DNA of 64,000 bases from positions 2,356,001 through 2,420,000 of the forward strand of contig NC_135252.1 of the NCBI RefSeq assembly GCF_964204865.1, in the 5' to 3' direction. The stretch comes from Styela clava (taxonomy: Eukaryota; Chordata; Ascidiacea; Stolidobranchia; Styelidae). Under the pieces are notes generated by a model that worked only from the letters and a program-made list of their open reading frames with translations, had not been told where the DNA came from and did not search any database. Both the position numbers and the translations under genes were made by a program. This document shows, piece by piece, positions 63,001 through 64,000 of this stretch (position 1 is its first letter; every line of letters starts with the position of its first letter).

Positions 63001-64000
63001 CCTTGTTCTAGAAATATTTTATTTTGGATATTGCTTCTATTCATATTATGTCGGAGCTAGCAATGAAAATTGATGATAAATACGATCCCTCAACACAAAG
63101 TGAATTATATTTACATAAGAATGGTAAAATGTCCAATAAAACCTTATTCCTGATGGTCGTTGCGTATCTACATGTTGCAATACCTAGTCATCAAACTTAT
63201 AACCTGTATTGAACATCGACCAAGTGTTAGATGTAGATAGAGTGGCCGTTTTAATATTCCCAGTATATTCCTATGTCCGGTCATACCCTAACTAACCGGA
63301 CACGTGGAAGAGTTTTCATAATGACATCATTATATATTATTGAGATGTTCGAGGGGGTCTATAGACTCGGCATATAATATCTTCAGTAGTTTCTCTAAAT
63401 GACCTTCGAACAAGTTCTCGTCAATATGATAATTCAATGCATTCTTCTAAAGTCACGCAATTGTTGTTTTCGAATTATATTTAATAAATTAAACCTGCCA
63501 TTCTCCTCATTCTGAAAGGGTGATTTAATTGTTCCAATATTTATATTTCTTCCTTTTTTTTTAATTTGGCGCATTGGTTTTGTCCAATTCATTTCCAAAA
63601 TACAGATAATATGAAATGCAATCTGAACCGACATACACGATTTAAATAGATACCACATTCGAGTGAAAGGAGATAAACTCACATATTTTAGTCCTGTGAC
63701 AAGGGAGTTTGATGTTGAAATATTACATATTTGGCATTATATTGGGCTTCGCAGTCACATAGGAGACATCGTCTTTTGATTGCCCTCTCAAAATAAATTA
63801 TCAAAAATATTTTTAGAGACTGTGGAATAAGCAATACAAACATCTTATATAGCGGATGCATTCGTGAACCAAAATATCGAAAGTCTTGGCATGTTGATAT
63901 CATTGATGAAAGTTCAAATTTAGTTTCATCATATTTCTTTCATCATTTGATTCACCTGAAAAAGTAATAGTATTTATCACAAAAGGTTCATTAACGAGAT
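60072..64000. other. Intergenic, no supported gene
   Basis: AT-rich sequence upstream of the tRNA gene in its direction of reading. A run of about 19 G lies at 61498-61516. Open frames at 63024-63212 (+), 63434-63682 (-) and 63688-63903 (-) have no recognisable product. Confidence 0.4.
61498..61516. repeat. Poly-G run
   Basis: About 19 G in a row within AT-rich DNA. Like the C15 run at 26767, it may be the tail of a GGGGCGTAGCC-type repeat, but no flanking similarity is clear here. Confidence 0.85.

Noticed and set aside
1..64000. CRISPR arrays, bacterial operons, phage or plasmid features
   Set aside because: No regularly spaced short repeats, ribosome-binding sites or long intronless gene runs are present. 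The gene structure is eukaryotic throughout.

Overview
This is AT-rich animal nuclear DNA: genes are split by short introns with GT-AG borders, polyadenylation signals occur, one tRNA carries an intron, and many decayed transposons are present. A TGF-beta type II receptor, a mitochondrial ATP synthase c-subunit lysine methyltransferase, a calmodulin-like protein and a seven-helix receptor-like protein all point to a metazoan. Compact introns and strong AT bias would suit an invertebrate deuterostome such as a tunicate, but that placement is an inference. No bacterial, plasmid or CRISPR feature was seen.

Layout. 1-13.5 kb: no gene I can support, apart from one short hAT-type element (10617-11144). 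13.6-15.5 kb (+): a four-exon calmodulin-like EF-hand gene with a Ser-rich tail. 18.4-28.9 kb: a transposon-dense stretch. It holds a self-nested 8-bp-duplication element (19905-20364), a 2.3-kb hAT element (22093-24421) carrying another nested element, non-LTR reverse-transcriptase remains (24.5-25.3 kb), a BEL/Pao-like scrap fused to a LINE-like 3' tail (27.4-27.6 kb), and two copies of a palindrome-ended repeat. 29.1-31.1 kb (-): a complete five-exon ATPSCKMT (FAM173B) gene. 34.3-39.0 kb: a hAT transposon with perfect 8-bp duplications whose transposase gene is interrupted by a 2.56-kb element flanked by TTA. 40.9-43.4 kb (-): a complete five-exon gene for a 360-residue seven-helix protein that I cannot place in a named receptor family. 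47.0-48.3 kb: a 1.2-kb inverted-repeat element just upstream of the next gene. 48.4-55.7 kb (+): a complete ten-exon TGFBR2 gene with a mariner-like transposase relic in intron 5. 59.98-60.07 kb (-): tRNA-Asn(GUU) with a 16-nt intron. The remainder to 64 kb has no supported gene.

The four protein genes are functionally unrelated (secreted-ligand signalling, calcium sensing, mitochondrial protein methylation, an orphan membrane receptor). The unifying theme of the window is layered transposon insertion, in which insertion order can be read from target-site duplications and restored reading frames. The best candidates for novelty are the seven-helix gene, the element that inserted into a copy of itself, the TTA-flanked element with palindromes inside both terminal repeats, and a 32-codon transmembrane micro-ORF at 26.5-26.6 kb.
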